Positions 1-9,501 of a stretch of DNA of 25,094 bases are shown here, one piece after another (position 1 is the first letter of the stretch; each line of letters begins with the position of its first letter). Under the pieces are notes generated by a model. The model saw nothing but the letters and a program-made list of their open reading frames with translations. It was not told the DNA's origin and ran no database searches. Made by a program: the position numbers and the translations under genes. Origin of the DNA: Halisarca cf. caerulea (taxonomy: Eukaryota; Porifera; Demospongiae; Chondrillida; Halisarcidae); the NCBI GenBank assembly GCA_963170055.1, contig CAUJGJ010000444.1, positions 3,309,424-3,334,517 on the forward strand. The letters are read 5' to 3'.

Positions 1-327
1 CAACAGTGTTAACATGCGTGTGACATGTGCATGTACACCAGTGTACATGCATGTGATGTGTATTTTGGTACAGTAAATTCTCATTAATCAGCCACAATGC
101 ATTTTGAATAATTTGTTAGATTAATGAGTTTGGCAGATTATCCAAATCAATATGTACTCTTCAATCAATTTGTACACAAAATTGATGGTGGGATATAAGG
201 GTTTATCAGATTAAGTGGTGGTGGATTAACGAGAATTTACTGTATCATTAATTATGATCAGTACAGTATGTAGGTTGGTAGGATGTGTGTATGTGAGTGA
301 ATCTTTCCTCGTTTGTGTTGTTTCTAG
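1..327 (+). other. 3' part of the intron before exon 1
   Basis: The stretch has no exon. Positions 280-327 (GTGAATCTTTCCTCGTTTGT up to the acceptor) match the end of the intron before exon 7. Positions 1-70 and 243-275 instead resemble the end of the intron before exon 8 (about 7463-7567). A 172-bp inverted-repeat element interrupts that second similarity. Confidence 0.7.
71..242. mobile_element. MITE with TA target site, empty site known from paralogous intron
   Basis: The element begins CAGTAAATTCTCATTAATC and ends GATTAACGAGAATTTACTG, which are inverted copies with one mismatch. It is flanked by TA on both sides (69-70 and 243-244). The paralogous stretch at 7533-7552 reads TTTTGGTATCATTAATTATG with a single TA and no element, so both ends and the target site are exact. 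TA insertion with CAGT ends suits the Tc1/mariner superfamily. It has no coding capacity. Confidence 0.88.
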
Positions 328-660
328 GATCTCAAGAAGCAGCTGGAGGAACGTCAGAAAGACAAAGACCGTTTGAACGAGTTACTTGACGACCTGACGT
401 CTGGTCTCCCTGATGACCATCCGGACAAAGAGGAAGTGAAACGGCCGTGTGATGAGGTGAACACCAAGTGGGATGATCTAGCCAATCGTATTGAAGGGGA
501 GGAGTCAAAGTTGAATGAACTTAGTGATGTGGCCAAGGGTCATGAATCTGATTATGATTCTCTTTCTGACTGGTTGGGTCCAGCGAAGGAGAAAGCTGTT
601 TCCCTGTCAGCAGTGCCATCTGATTTGGAATCCATCCAAGATCAGCTGAAGTCAATTGAA
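328..660 (+). CDS. Exon 1: spectrin repeat, copy A of duplicated module (repeat a)
   Basis: The exon has 111 codons, phase 0 at both ends, and begins after the acceptor TTTCTAG. It starts DLKKQLEERQ, has the helix C tryptophan in TKWDDL, the helix A tryptophan in SDWLG, and ends DQLKSIE. It therefore runs from the middle of helix B of one repeat to the middle of helix B of the next. The donor is GTTAGTGTGT, which leads directly into a (GT)n tract. Its twin is the exon at 6365-6697, nearly identical in the last 150 bases. The start is set by the frame, the acceptor and the identical start of the twin. An ATG at 373 is internal and not a real start. Confidence 0.92.
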
Positions 661-661
661 G

Positions 662-663
<2 letters not shown>

Positions 664-725
<62 letters not shown>
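664..725 (+). repeat. (GT)n microsatellite at the exon 1 donor
   Basis: The intron opens GTTA and then runs as uninterrupted GT for about 60 bases. The same donor and tract follow the twin exon 7. Confidence 0.97.
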
Positions 726-726
<1 letters not shown>

Positions 727-734
727 ATGCAGGG

Positions 735-1630
735 CAATCAATAAATATATAAGGAATTTTTCAGATTGCCACAGGGCAGCCTGAATGCTGTCTTAGGTTA
801 TCCTGTGGAGTTTAGGTTGTCCAAAGAAATTTGGTGCGAAATTTGTGGATATTTCAGTTCGCGGAATTTTCCCTACTGTATGGTAGGTGATATGCAAGGA
901 TACAGTATACATATGTATATGTACATACAGTATACGTATGTATATGTACACAAGGTGGACAGGCATACAGTACAAAGTGTTAAACTCAAATCGCTGTTGA
1001 TACTAAAAATGTCACCATCATCATCATTGCAATCTTCACTGCTGTCATCAAGGTCATCATCAGGGTCATCTTCTACATGCCTGCTCTTGGGTTAGTGCAT
1101 AGATACTCTAACCTACGTAACCGTAGGTTAGAGTAAGTATCTATGGTTTGTGAGGGGCTAAATATATTTTGCCTTGTGAGCTAGCTGAAGCAGCACCTCA
1201 TCCTCACATTCACAATTTATTAGTTTTCCATATCTTGCCTGCTTGCTGGATAACCAATTGGAGAAATTCTGACCAACAACAATACTATGATTGACCAACA
1301 ACAACGGGGCTAGCAGCTGCACGAAGAAAGACGGATTGCACAATAATGCAGCGTCAGGTCACATGCTCAAAATGGAGATTTCCTTCAACGAACGACGTCG
1401 ACGGTTGGCAAAGTAGGCTTACTTTGTTTGAATTGAATGCAGAACGGTTGGAATGATTCACTGTTACTATCCTGTGAATAAGACACTGTTGGTACTTCTA
1501 TTTTTCCTATATTGTGGCTTACTCATATCTGCCACTAGCTGTCCTACAACTGTAGGTTGTCCAGTTATGGTTGCCCACAAGGATATCTGGTCGTCTCGGA
1601 CGAGCGGACGACTGTTAAAAATATTCCCTC
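735..1630 (+). other. Intron 1 body
   Basis: No exon or recognisable element is seen. It contains alternating TATA/TGTA stretches (900-955), a small TCATCA-rich stretch (1015-1070) and an imperfect hairpin listed separately. Open frames in it carry no recognisable domain. Confidence 0.6.
1098..1145. repeat. Inverted repeat (hairpin)
   Basis: CATAGATACTCTAACCTACG at 1098-1117 pairs with CGTAGGTTAGAG through ATCTATG at 1122-1145, apart from four extra bases in the right arm, around a 4-base loop. It could be a tiny MITE remnant. Confidence 0.75.
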
Positions 1631-1643
1631 TGTGTGCGTGTGT

Positions 1644-1734
<91 letters not shown>
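1631..1734 (+). repeat. (GT)n microsatellite inside intron 1
   Basis: About 104 bases of GT with a few GC/GTAT interruptions, ending 69 bases before the exon 2 acceptor site. Confidence 0.97.
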
Positions 1735-1737
<3 letters not shown>

Positions 1738-1803
1738 ATGTTTATTTGTACATATGTACATGTTTCATCTACGTATGTACGTATGTATATATGTGCTTTG
1801 TAG

Positions 1804-2133
1804 GAATTAGAGGAGGACATGGCCAACCACCAGCCCCAGTTTGAGGCGTGCTGTGACTCCGGTAACACACTCTCCGATGCCTGTGAAGATCCCAGGAAGA
1901 AGGCAGAAATGGACAAGAAGTTGGATGATCTTCAAGAAGAGTGGAAGAAACTTCAGGATGATCTGAACAAGGCGAAAGAGAAGCTCCAAAGAGCAGCAGA
2001 GGGTGGGGAGAAGCTGAAGGGACTAGTGGGAGATGTCCTTGGTTGGATCGACGATGTTCAAGGAAGAATCGGCAAGCTGCCACCAGTGGCTGTGAAGAGT
2101 GGACTGATCGATGACCAGATCAAGGAACAAAAG
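1804..2133 (+). CDS. Exon 2: spectrin repeat, copy A (repeat b)
   Basis: The exon has 110 codons, phase 0-0, with acceptor GCTTTGTAG and canonical donor AAG|GTACAT. The protein starts ELEEDMANHQPQFE, contains CCDSGNTLSDAC, then EEWKKL for helix C, LGWIDDVQ for helix A and ends IDDQIKEQK. Two adjacent cysteines near the start of the repeat are unusual and are kept in the twin exon at 7597-7926. Unlike its neighbours it has no GT tract at the donor. Confidence 0.92.
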
Positions 2134-2223
2134 GTACATTCGCATGTTTTATGTTTGTCATGTTACATACGTACGTATGTATAACTAATGGGTAATGGCA
2201 CATATGTAGATTGTACTGAAATA

Positions 2224-2398
2224 CAGTCACGCCTGGGTTATCCAGACTTGAGTTATCCAGAAACCTGATTTATCCGACCATCAATTCAGCAACACTGACT
2301 ATCTCCATGTGCACAAATCTGCCTCACTTGTCCAGCAACTTCTGTTATCCGACAAGTATTTTGGCTACAAACTGTGTCGAATAACCCAGGCATGACTG
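2224..2398. mobile_element. MITE-like element in intron 2
   Basis: The left end CAGTCACGCCTGGGTTATCC and the right end AATAACCCAGGCATGACTG are inverted copies with few mismatches. The left flank is TA and the right flank TT, so the target duplication is decayed or shifted. Internal TTATCC motifs repeat several times. No coding capacity. Confidence 0.75.
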
Positions 2399-2515
2399 TT
2401 CGTACCATGGATCTTGAGGCTTGTTTTGGTACAATATTGCACACACTATCCTCAGTTTACATGCATACTTACATGCCAAGATGAAGTTCTACCTGCATTG
2501 ACTGGAGATACGTAC

Positions 2516-3036
2516 TACAGTGAAACCTCCATAGTAAGGACACCACTGGGACCATAGTTAGCTGTCCTGTACAGTGAAACCTCTATAATAAGGACACCAC
2601 TGGGACCACAGTAAGCTGTCCTGTACAGTGAAACCTCTATAGTAAGGACACTACTGGGACCATAGTTAGCTGTCCTGTACAGTGAAACCTCTATAGTAAG
2701 GACACCACTGGGACCATAGTTAGCTGTCCTGTACAGTGAAACCTCTATAGTAAGGACACCACTGGGACCATAGTTACGTAGCTGTCCTGTACAGTGAAAC
2801 CTCTATAATAAGGACACCATTGGGACCACAGTAAACAGCCCTTTACAGTGGAACCAATAAGGACACCACTGGGACCACAGTAAGCTGTCCTGTACAGTGA
2901 AACCTCTATAGTAAGGACACCACTGGGACCACAGTGAGCTGTCCTGTACAGTGAAACCTCTGTAATAAGGACACCATTGGGACCATAGTTAGCTGTCCTG
3001 TATATGGAGGTGTCCTTATTTCAGAGGATTCAAATG
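2516..3036. repeat. 54-bp minisatellite, nine copies, capped by an inverted copy
   Basis: A unit starting ACAGTGAAACCTCTATAGTA and ending AGCTGTCCTGT begins at 2517, 2571, 2625, 2679, 2733, 2791, 2845, 2894 and 2948, i.e. mostly 54 bases apart, with one copy lengthened by four bases and one shortened. At 3005-3036 the start of the unit appears inverted (GGAGGTGTCCTTATTTCAGA). It looks like a short inverted-repeat transposon whose left part was amplified in tandem. The paralogous intron 8 lacks it. Confidence 0.92.
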
Positions 3037-3144
3037 TACACATGTCAATGTGAGGGACTTCAAATGGGACAGAGCTATGGTGTCCTGTTTAAGGAGTGGG
3101 TACAGTGTATGAATATGTATACTTATGTACATGCATAATATGCA

Positions 3145-3265
3145 TCACTAGTGTACGTACGTGTGTGTACTATGCGCATACGTATATGCACGTACGTATA
3201 TTCTATTATTTGTATGTATGTACGTACGTATATTCTATTATTTGTATGTACGTATGTACACATAT
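3145..3265. repeat. TACG/TATG-type tetranucleotide stretch
   Basis: Alternating purine-pyrimidine sequence of TACG, TATG and TACA units, with a duplicated segment TATTCTATTATTTGTATGTA at 3198 and 3231. Similar stretches recur through the window (12010-12110, 19320-19378, 21749-21812, 23877-23960). Confidence 0.7.
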
Positions 3266-3290
3266 ATTTATTTACATTTGTTGCCCTCAG

Positions 3291-3617
3291 GATCTGATGG
3301 GTGAGGTACAGGCTCGTTCTGGTGATGTAAAGAGTGCTCAGGAAGTTGGTGAAGAGATGCTGGCAGATCTGGAGGGGAAGGAGAAGGAGAAGATGCAGAA
3401 AAAGCTACAAGGACTAACTGCAAGCTTCTCGGACCTCGATGACACCCTCAACCGTCGCATGGAGGAACTGGATGATGCTCGTGCAAAGGCTGGCGATTTT
3501 GAGGATAAAGAGACTACTTTTGATGAGTGGTTGGCGGAGAAAGAGAAAGAACTGAATGAGTGGGACGTCCTACCAGTAAATTCCGCAGCACTTGAGCAGC
3601 AGATGGATAAGATTGAG
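3291..3617 (+). CDS. Exon 3: spectrin repeat, copy A (repeat c)
   Basis: The exon has 109 codons, phase 0-0, with acceptor TTGCCCTCAG and donor GAG|GTGAGTGTG. It begins DLMGEVQARSGDVKSA, has a very charged helix (LEGKEKEKMQ), then DEWLAEKEKELNEW for helix A and ends LEQQMDKIE. The expected helix C tryptophan is replaced by phenylalanine (ASFSDLDD), as it is in the twin exon at 8920-9246. Confidence 0.92.
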
Positions 3618-3647
3618 GTGAGTGTGTGCTCTAGTGTCTGGTACATG

Positions 3648-4139
3648 CAGAGGCGTAGGAAGTTGTTTCACAGTGGGGGGGCTGCCCTCAAAGGTGAGCA
3701 CCTATGTATATTAATTGCAAAGTGGGTTACATGGGTGAATATTCAAAAAATATCTAGTATACTTACGACTGACGCCAAAATCCACCATTTTATCATAGAT
3801 AATCTATACATACTATGGTACGTATGTATAGATTATCTATGACTTTATTCACGCTACTGAAGTGAATAAAATGGCATGCAGACCTAATGGCTGTAGTGAG
3901 CTTTTGACAGAATCAAAAGTTACAGACGTTCAAACGGAAATTCTTGCCTTCTTTGGGTATAAATCTAAATAATTTTGTGATAATTCATATTTAATTGTAA
4001 GCTTTTTTGAGTAATATACAGTTTCCTTTCAAGTTACCATTCAGTGTAAGTTGGTTATTTCAAAGGGGGGCTTAGCCCCCCATGTAAAATTTACAGGGGG
4101 GCTACAGCCCCCCCAGCCCCCCTGGTTCCTACGCCAGTG
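3648..4139. mobile_element. Inverted-repeat transposon (non-coding) in intron 3
   Basis: The left end CAGAGGCGTAGGAA and the right end TTCCTACGCCAGTG are inverted copies. ACATG flanks both sides (3643-3647 and 4140-4144), a likely 5-bp target duplication. Near the right end G runs and C runs face each other (GGGGGGCTTAGCCCCCC and similar). The paralogous intron 9 continues past the same GGTACATG without the element. No transposase is seen; superfamily not assigned. Confidence 0.82.
3793..3842. repeat. Perfect 21-bp hairpin inside the intron 3 element
   Basis: TCATAGATAATCTATACATAC (3793-3813) is exactly complementary to 3822-3842 around an 8-base loop. Outer segments ATTTTAT and ATAAAAT may extend the pairing. 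Confidence 0.9.
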
Positions 4140-4295
4140 ACATGTATGTAGTTACGTACCTACCACTGGTCCTCAATAATCAGAACAGTCCTTTGTGGTT
4201 CTATGTGAAGTGTACTGTGTAAGATAGCTTCATGCTTCATGTTTGAGATTGGTACAGTGAGTTCTTTCATCCTTCTGTCTCTGCCAATGATGCAG

Positions 4296-4497
4296 GAGTT
4301 CAATGATGAGGTGGCCAAGCACAACCCTACAGTGGTGGACCTGATGGAAACAGAGGGGAAACTCCTGGGGGCGGAACCAGAGCAAATTGTGCCGTTCGAA
4401 AGTGAGCGACCGGTCAGTTTAGAAGAGAAGCCGAAAGTGAAATCGTCTGGAGAGAAGAAGAAAAGAAGGAAGAAAGGTAGTAAGGGAGCTTTGCCAG
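4296..4497 (+). CDS. Exon 4: first part of a spectrin repeat with a basic loop, copy A (repeat d)
   Basis: The exon has 67 codons plus one base (phase 0 to 1), acceptor AATGATGCAG and donor CCAG|GTTAGA. It starts EFNDEVAKHNPTVVDLME, which is a normal helix B, then departs from the spectrin pattern into a proline- and lysine-rich segment ending with the basic cluster EKKKRRKKGSK (4452-4484). The segment is where helices B and C should meet, so it reads as a loop inserted into the repeat. It joins the exon at 5448 by completing a split codon (G+CC, alanine). A long GT tract starts 20 bases after the donor. Confidence 0.9.
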
Positions 4498-4514
4498 GTT
4501 AGAAAGGGACACCA

Positions 4515-4852
<338 letters not shown>

Positions 4853-4856
<4 letters not shown>

Positions 4857-5447
4857 ATGGGTGCGTGCTTGCACAAAGTACATGTACGTACGTACATGCG
4901 TGCATGTGTGCGTGAAGACACACTGTTTTGTGTAGGTGGTAGTGTTGTCACCCATGCATACTAATTTGAATACAGTAATTGCATCCAATAGTTGAGCTGT
5001 CAATAGAGTAGGCTCTTGTTGACTTTCAAGCAAGAGGAAAGATTGAACACTTTGCACACTGAAAGTTTTGCAGTATGAAGAAAAACTCTTACAGATCAGT
5101 GATTTTCACAATTTTCCCGGTTTTTATTTTTGCGCTTGCCTCTTTAATCCTGCCTTTTTTTAGTCTATTGTTGATATAAACTTCATCTGTTTGTGGTTAA
5201 AAAAAAGCCTTCAGAGAAAAGAGTGAAGGTGCCGCAGTGCTTCTCGAGGACTCCTGTTTTTTGCCATCATCCTGCCATTTTGGTCATTGCACGAGAGCTT
5301 ACGTATGATTTTTGCACATGGCTTCCAATCCGTAAATAGGGCAGATACGTACTTCATCCAGCGAAATTTTGAGCAAATATTGTGCATAATTTTCCTGAAG
5401 TATGTATGTTGGGGCTGTTCACATCTGGTTATTCCCCTCTCTTGTAG
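4853..5447 (+). other. Intron 4 body
   Basis: No exon seen. The stretch GTAATTGCATCCAATAGTTGAG (4976 onward) is shared with intron 10 (10209 onward), and the last 25 bases before the acceptor are nearly the same in both, confirming intron homology. The A/T-rich middle (5090-5400) is not recognised. Confidence 0.65.
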
Positions 5448-5572
5448 CCTTCATGCTGAGACCAGGTGCACAGGAGGTGGTGGACGACGCAGCTGAACTG
5501 AGAAGAAGATACGAAGAACTGAAGAAGCAAGCGGCGGGTAAAGTGGAGGATGTCACCGATCTACTAGCAAAG
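5448..5572 (+). CDS. Exon 5: helix C part of repeat d, copy A
   Basis: The exon has two bases plus 41 codons (phase 1 to 0) and acceptor CTCTTGTAG. The product begins AFMLRPGAQEVVDDAAELRR and ends DVTDLLAK; it supplies the helix after the basic loop. The donor is AAG|GTGTGTGTATG, the start of a 70-base GT tract. The first GT is taken as the splice site because it gives the frame of the next exon and is shared by the twin exon at 11153-11277. Confidence 0.9.
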
Positions 5573-5576
5573 GTGT

Positions 5577-5640
<64 letters not shown>

Positions 5641-5642
5641 GT
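5573..5642 (+). repeat. (GT)n microsatellite at the exon 5 donor
   Basis: The tract starts at the first base of the intron; about 70 bases with one GTAT and one GC interruption. Confidence 0.97.
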
Positions 5643-6033
5643 AACCAGAACCTTCAACCCTGTAACTTGCCAGTTGAAACAATGACATGATATGCATAGC
5701 GTATGTATCATGTGTACTTACGTATACAGTGAGGTGCTTACTCATGATATGTACATCTGTGCAGTGTTTATTTCTATGGTGTTTGTTATGCTGTATTGTG
5801 TCGAAGTCATTCAGTCGTTTCACAAAAGCAAGCTGGGTAACAATCCCACAGCAGCCTTCACACTCGACATACCCTACTCGGGCATGCATTGAGTCAGTGA
5901 AGCATAGAAACAGGAATAGACATTACAGTTGCTATGGTAATCGTTTCTATGGCAATCACTTCTTTTCAGACACCTCATGCGTGTACACATGTGATATGTT
6001 ATCACCACACTTATTTTGTGCATACGTGTGTAG
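5643..6033 (+). other. Intron 5 body
   Basis: Nothing recognisable; no clear similarity to intron 11, which fits a duplication boundary or rapid turnover here. Confidence 0.5.
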
Positions 6034-6165
6034 GTCAAGAAGTATGAGGGGGATCAGGAGCAGCTATGTGACTGGTTGAAGGAGAAGGAAGAAGAAGCAG
6101 ACAGCGTTCTTCCTGTGGATGACCTCACTAGTGATGAGCTGAAGAAGAAGGCAGAGAAAGCAAAG
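6034..6165 (+). CDS. Exon 6: helix A part of the repeat following d, copy A
   Basis: The exon has 44 codons, phase 0-0, acceptor GTGTGTAG and donor AAG|GTGGCC. It starts VKKYEGDQEQ, has the helix A tryptophan in LCDWLKEKEEE and ends KKKAEKAK. It holds the same place as the exon at 11643-11771, but only about 40% of the residues agree, far less than for any other pair in the duplicated block. The intron sits at the helix C to helix A junction, a position also used after exons 17, 23 and 25 (give or take a few residues). Confidence 0.88.
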
Positions 6166-6364
6166 GTGGCCATTTTGATCTTGTTTTGTCTTATAATGTT
6201 CTTGCAACAAGATCTTTATGCATTGTGTGTGTTTTGTAAGCTCATTCAAACAGGGTAACCTTCAGCCGTTGGCTGCTGTTCTAGGCACCCTAAAACATGT
6301 CAAGACTAAAGGGGACAATATGGGTAAATGTGCGTCAATGAATCTTTCTTCATTTGTGTTTTAG

Positions 6365-6697
6365 GATCTCAAGAAGCAGTTGGAGGAGTGTCAAAAAGAC
6401 AAAGACAGTTTGAACAAGTTGCTTGACGAGCTGACATCTGGTCTCCCTGACGACCATCCGGACAAGGAGGAAGTGAAGCGGCCTTGTGATGAGGTGAACA
6501 CCAGGTGGGATGATCTAGCCAATCGGATTGAGGGGGAGGAGTCAAAGTTGAATGAACTCAGTGATGTGGCCAAGGGTCATGAATCTGATTATGATTCTCT
6601 TTCTGACTGGTTGGGTCCAGCAAAGGAGAAAGCTGTTTCCCTGTCAGCAGTGCCATCTGATTTGGAATCCATCCAAGATCAGCTGAAGTCAATTGAA
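6365..6697 (+). CDS. Exon 7: spectrin repeat, copy B (twin of exon 1)
   Basis: The exon has 111 codons, phase 0-0, acceptor TTTGTGTTTTAG, and donor GTTAGTGTGT leading into a GT tract as in exon 1. The start DLKKQLEECQKDKDSL differs from exon 1 at several codons, both silent and changing. From ELSDVAKG to the donor the two are identical in protein and differ at only two silent bases. The acceptor side of the upstream intron also matches exon 1's over about 45 bases. Confidence 0.92.
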
Positions 6698-6698
6698 G

Positions 6699-6761
<63 letters not shown>
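6698..6761 (+). repeat. (GT)n microsatellite at the exon 7 donor
   Basis: GTTA followed by about 60 bases of pure GT, the same arrangement as after exon 1. Confidence 0.97.
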
Positions 6762-7596
6762 TGGGTCAATGCATGTGTGTATTTGTATATCTGGTGTGTA
6801 TGTGTGTGTGTATTATGTATGTATAATACTTATGTACTTTTCTTGAGCATATAATTCAGTGTAAGATTTTTTTGTACCACGTATACGTACGTATACGTAT
6901 GTACAGTGGTAATCATAATCAATGGACCTCCATGCATGCGTTTGACACCTGTGTACACGAATGTACATGCAGCCATTATCAAGTCAGAAGGTCAAATTAC
7001 ACATCGCATCTATGGTTTGTATGAAGTCCGAAGAAAAATGGCTGCTTGTTTATCAGCTTAATTTCATCATAGAAGTGTGTTATCAAACATGAAAGGGAAG
7101 TTGCTGGCGGACAGAACAAAGAAGCCCTTAAACTGCGACGTAAGACTTAAAACAACTGAGGCTACACTTAGAAAGTGGATATATTGTCATGGGAGTAGGC
7201 CAAAGATGGCTGTTCTGAAATTTTTATGGTGAATTTGGCCTTACCAATAGCTCCAACTTCAATATTTTCTTTGTTGTCGATGTGTCACATCCACACATGA
7301 GGCTCCTTCACCAATGTCGATCTAGTTAGACAAAAATCTCGTTCTTGGACATCCCTCCTCATTTTTTGGACAGAATAAGATGGTTCAAGTCACGATGCTT
7401 TTGCAAAGTCTAAGGTTTAGCAGTTATTTGAGCTAAAAATGAGAACAGTATTATCAAGTCGACGGTGTTAACGTGTTGCCGAATAGTGCATGTGTGGAGT
7501 TTGCATGCGTGTACACACATGTGACATGCTTATTTTGGTATCATTAATTATGCTCAGTACAGTATGTTTGCAATTGTCTACTAACGTACTTTGCAG
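6762..7596 (+). other. Intron 7 body
   Basis: No exon. 6876-6905 is a TACG/TATG stretch. 6990-7440 is non-repetitive with no recognised element. 7463-7567 resembles window positions 1-70 plus 243-275 (including TATTTTGG and TATCATTAATTATG) and shows the empty site of the element at 71-242. Confidence 0.6.
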
Positions 7597-7926
7597 GAAT
7601 TGGAGAAAGACATAGCCAACCACCAGCCCCAGTTTGAGGCGTGCTGTGACTCCGGTAACACACTCTCCGATGCCTGCGAAGATCCCGAGAAGAAGGCAGA
7701 AATGGATAAGAAGATTGACGATCTTCAAGAAGAGTGGAAGAAACTTCAGGATGATCTGAACAAGGCGAAGGAGAAGCTTCAAAGAGCAGCAGAGGGTGGG
7801 GAGAAGCTGGAGGGACTTGTAGGAGATGTCCTTGGTTGGATCGACGATGTTCAAGGAAGAATCGGCAAGCTACCACCAGTGGCCGTGAAGAGTGGACTGA
7901 TCGATGACCAGATCAAGGAACAAAAG
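7597..7926 (+). CDS. Exon 8: spectrin repeat, copy B (twin of exon 2)
   Basis: The exon has 110 codons, phase 0-0, acceptor CTTTGCAG and donor AAG|GTACAA. It starts ELEKDIANHQPQFE and keeps the CC pair, EEWKKL, LGWIDDVQ and IDDQIKEQK of exon 2. There are only a handful of amino-acid changes (for example R to E after DP, L to I before DDLQ). The 3' end of the preceding intron contains a stretch also found in the intron before exon 1. Confidence 0.92.
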
Positions 7927-8181
7927 GTACAACCGTACATATGTTTGTGCATGTGTGTTATAAGTACATATGTATGTAGGAACACATTCTATATTTGTCA
8001 TATAAAATTACATACATACATACAGTACGAGTCCTAAAAACAGGCAAAGTGACATCAGTGCTTTTCTGCTGTCAAATTATTAGTTCGTAAACAGCAAAAA
8101 GTTAACTGTTGGGGTTTGCGGAAGTAATCTAACTGCTAATGTTTTACGGATTGTCAAAAGAATCGCTGTGAGTTTAGAATT

Positions 8182-8529
8182 TTGCCACACAAAGGATCAT
8201 CCAGCTTTATTTCCAAAGGAAGGTTTTGTTCAGACCAATTTCACAAGTACTCTAAGTCGGCTCAAAAGATTGATCGGAACATCCTGAAGCAGACAGTCTC
8301 GGCCATCGTTCTCAAGTACCAGAAGTACAGGACACTTTCTAGACGGCCAGGTTCAAGAAGACCTTTCAAACTGACGAGTGGCATACTGGCCATCATTGAG
8401 AGAAGAATGCGCGAAGACGACGAGACAACAGCTACACAGTTGCTTAAACTTCACAAATTCTTTCCCGTCATTTCTGACAAGTTAGTTTCTCTTGTATCTA
8501 CAATCTTCTCCATCTCCAAGCAAAGTTAA
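8182..8529 (+). pseudogene. Tc1-like transposase N-terminal (DNA-binding) fragment in intron 8
   Basis: The frame is open for 115 codons but begins with TTG, not ATG. The part QTVSAIVLKYQKY then RRPGSRRPFKLTS then ERRMREDDETTATQL follows the order of the second helix-turn-helix region of Tc1-type transposases: a V-x-x-I-V-x-KY helix, a GRP-like linker with basic residues, and an R-x-x-x-x-x-P/D-x-TTA helix. No catalytic DDE part follows before the stop. It is most likely a decayed transposon remnant. Its surroundings (8041-8760) contain repeated AACTGTT/CGCTAA motifs but I could not define ends. Confidence 0.6.
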
Positions 8530-8919
8530 CACAATTTTTAGAAGCATTGATCGAAACAAGCAACTCACTCAATATCGGAAAAGCTTACTCTAAACCGAAA
8601 ACTGTTGACACTTTTAATACTAACAGCTAAATTAACTGTTAACGTATATCCGCTAACCGTTATTGGATATTTGAAAACAAGTATCCGACAAACGCCAAAG
8701 CAAGCGCTAAAGGCAAAACGCAAAACGCAATTTGCGTCATATTTTTTATGACTTGTACTGTAGGTGTAACCAAATGGTTACAGAGTACACAGATATTGTC
8801 CTGAAATTCTTTTGCTTATTAAATGTGTATACGTACATACATGTGTATGTGTATCAAGGAAGTATGTAGAGTCTACATACATACATGCGATAATGTGTGT
8901 CTGCATTTGTCCCCCTCAG

Positions 8920-9246
8920 GATCTGATGGGTGAGGTACAGGCTCGTTCTGGTGATGTGAAGAGTGCTCAGGAGGTGGGACAGGAGATGCTGGCAGATCTG
9001 GAGGGGAAGGAGAAGGAGAAGATGCAGGAGAGGTTACAAGGACTGACCGCAAGGTTCTCGGACCTCGACGACATCCTCAACCATCGCATGGAGGAACTGG
9101 ATGATGCTCATGCAAAGGCTGGTGATTTTGAGGGTAAAGGGGCCACTTTGGATGAGTGGTTGGCAGAGAAAGAGAAGGAGCTAAATGAGTGGGATGTCCT
9201 ACCAGTGGATTCTGCAGCGCTTGAGCAGCAGATGGATAAGATCGGA
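8920..9246 (+). CDS. Exon 9: spectrin repeat, copy B (twin of exon 3)
   Basis: The exon has 109 codons, phase 0-0, acceptor CCCCCTCAG and donor GGA|GTGAGTGTG. It repeats the DLMGEVQARSGDVKSA start and the DEWLAEKEKELNEW helix of exon 3. The last codon is GGA (Gly) where exon 3 has GAG (Glu), so the base before the donor changes from G to A, which weakens U1 pairing by one position but is offset by a full GTGAGT. The helix C tryptophan is again phenylalanine. Confidence 0.91.
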
Positions 9247-9443
9247 GTGAGTGTGCTTGTGAGCGTCTGGTACATGTGGTTGCCAAGCACTGTTTGGTGC
9301 ACTCAGCTTGAGTAGTGCGTGAAGGAATGTTCCGCATGGACAATGCAGAATGTGGGAATTTGAGTTTGTCATAAAGTGTAATATCCATTTTTGCAATTGT
9401 ACGCAAGCAGATAATGGAAAATGTATTTGTGGTTATAATGAGA

Positions 9444-9501
<58 letters not shown>

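Noticed and set aside
354..536. Minus-strand open frame opposite exon 1 (and the matching one opposite exon 7)
   Set aside because: Ser/Leu-rich shadow of the spectrin repeat, present in both copies only because the exon is duplicated.
2516..3000. CRISPR array
   Set aside because: The 54-bp units are contiguous without unique spacers, and the genome is eukaryotic.
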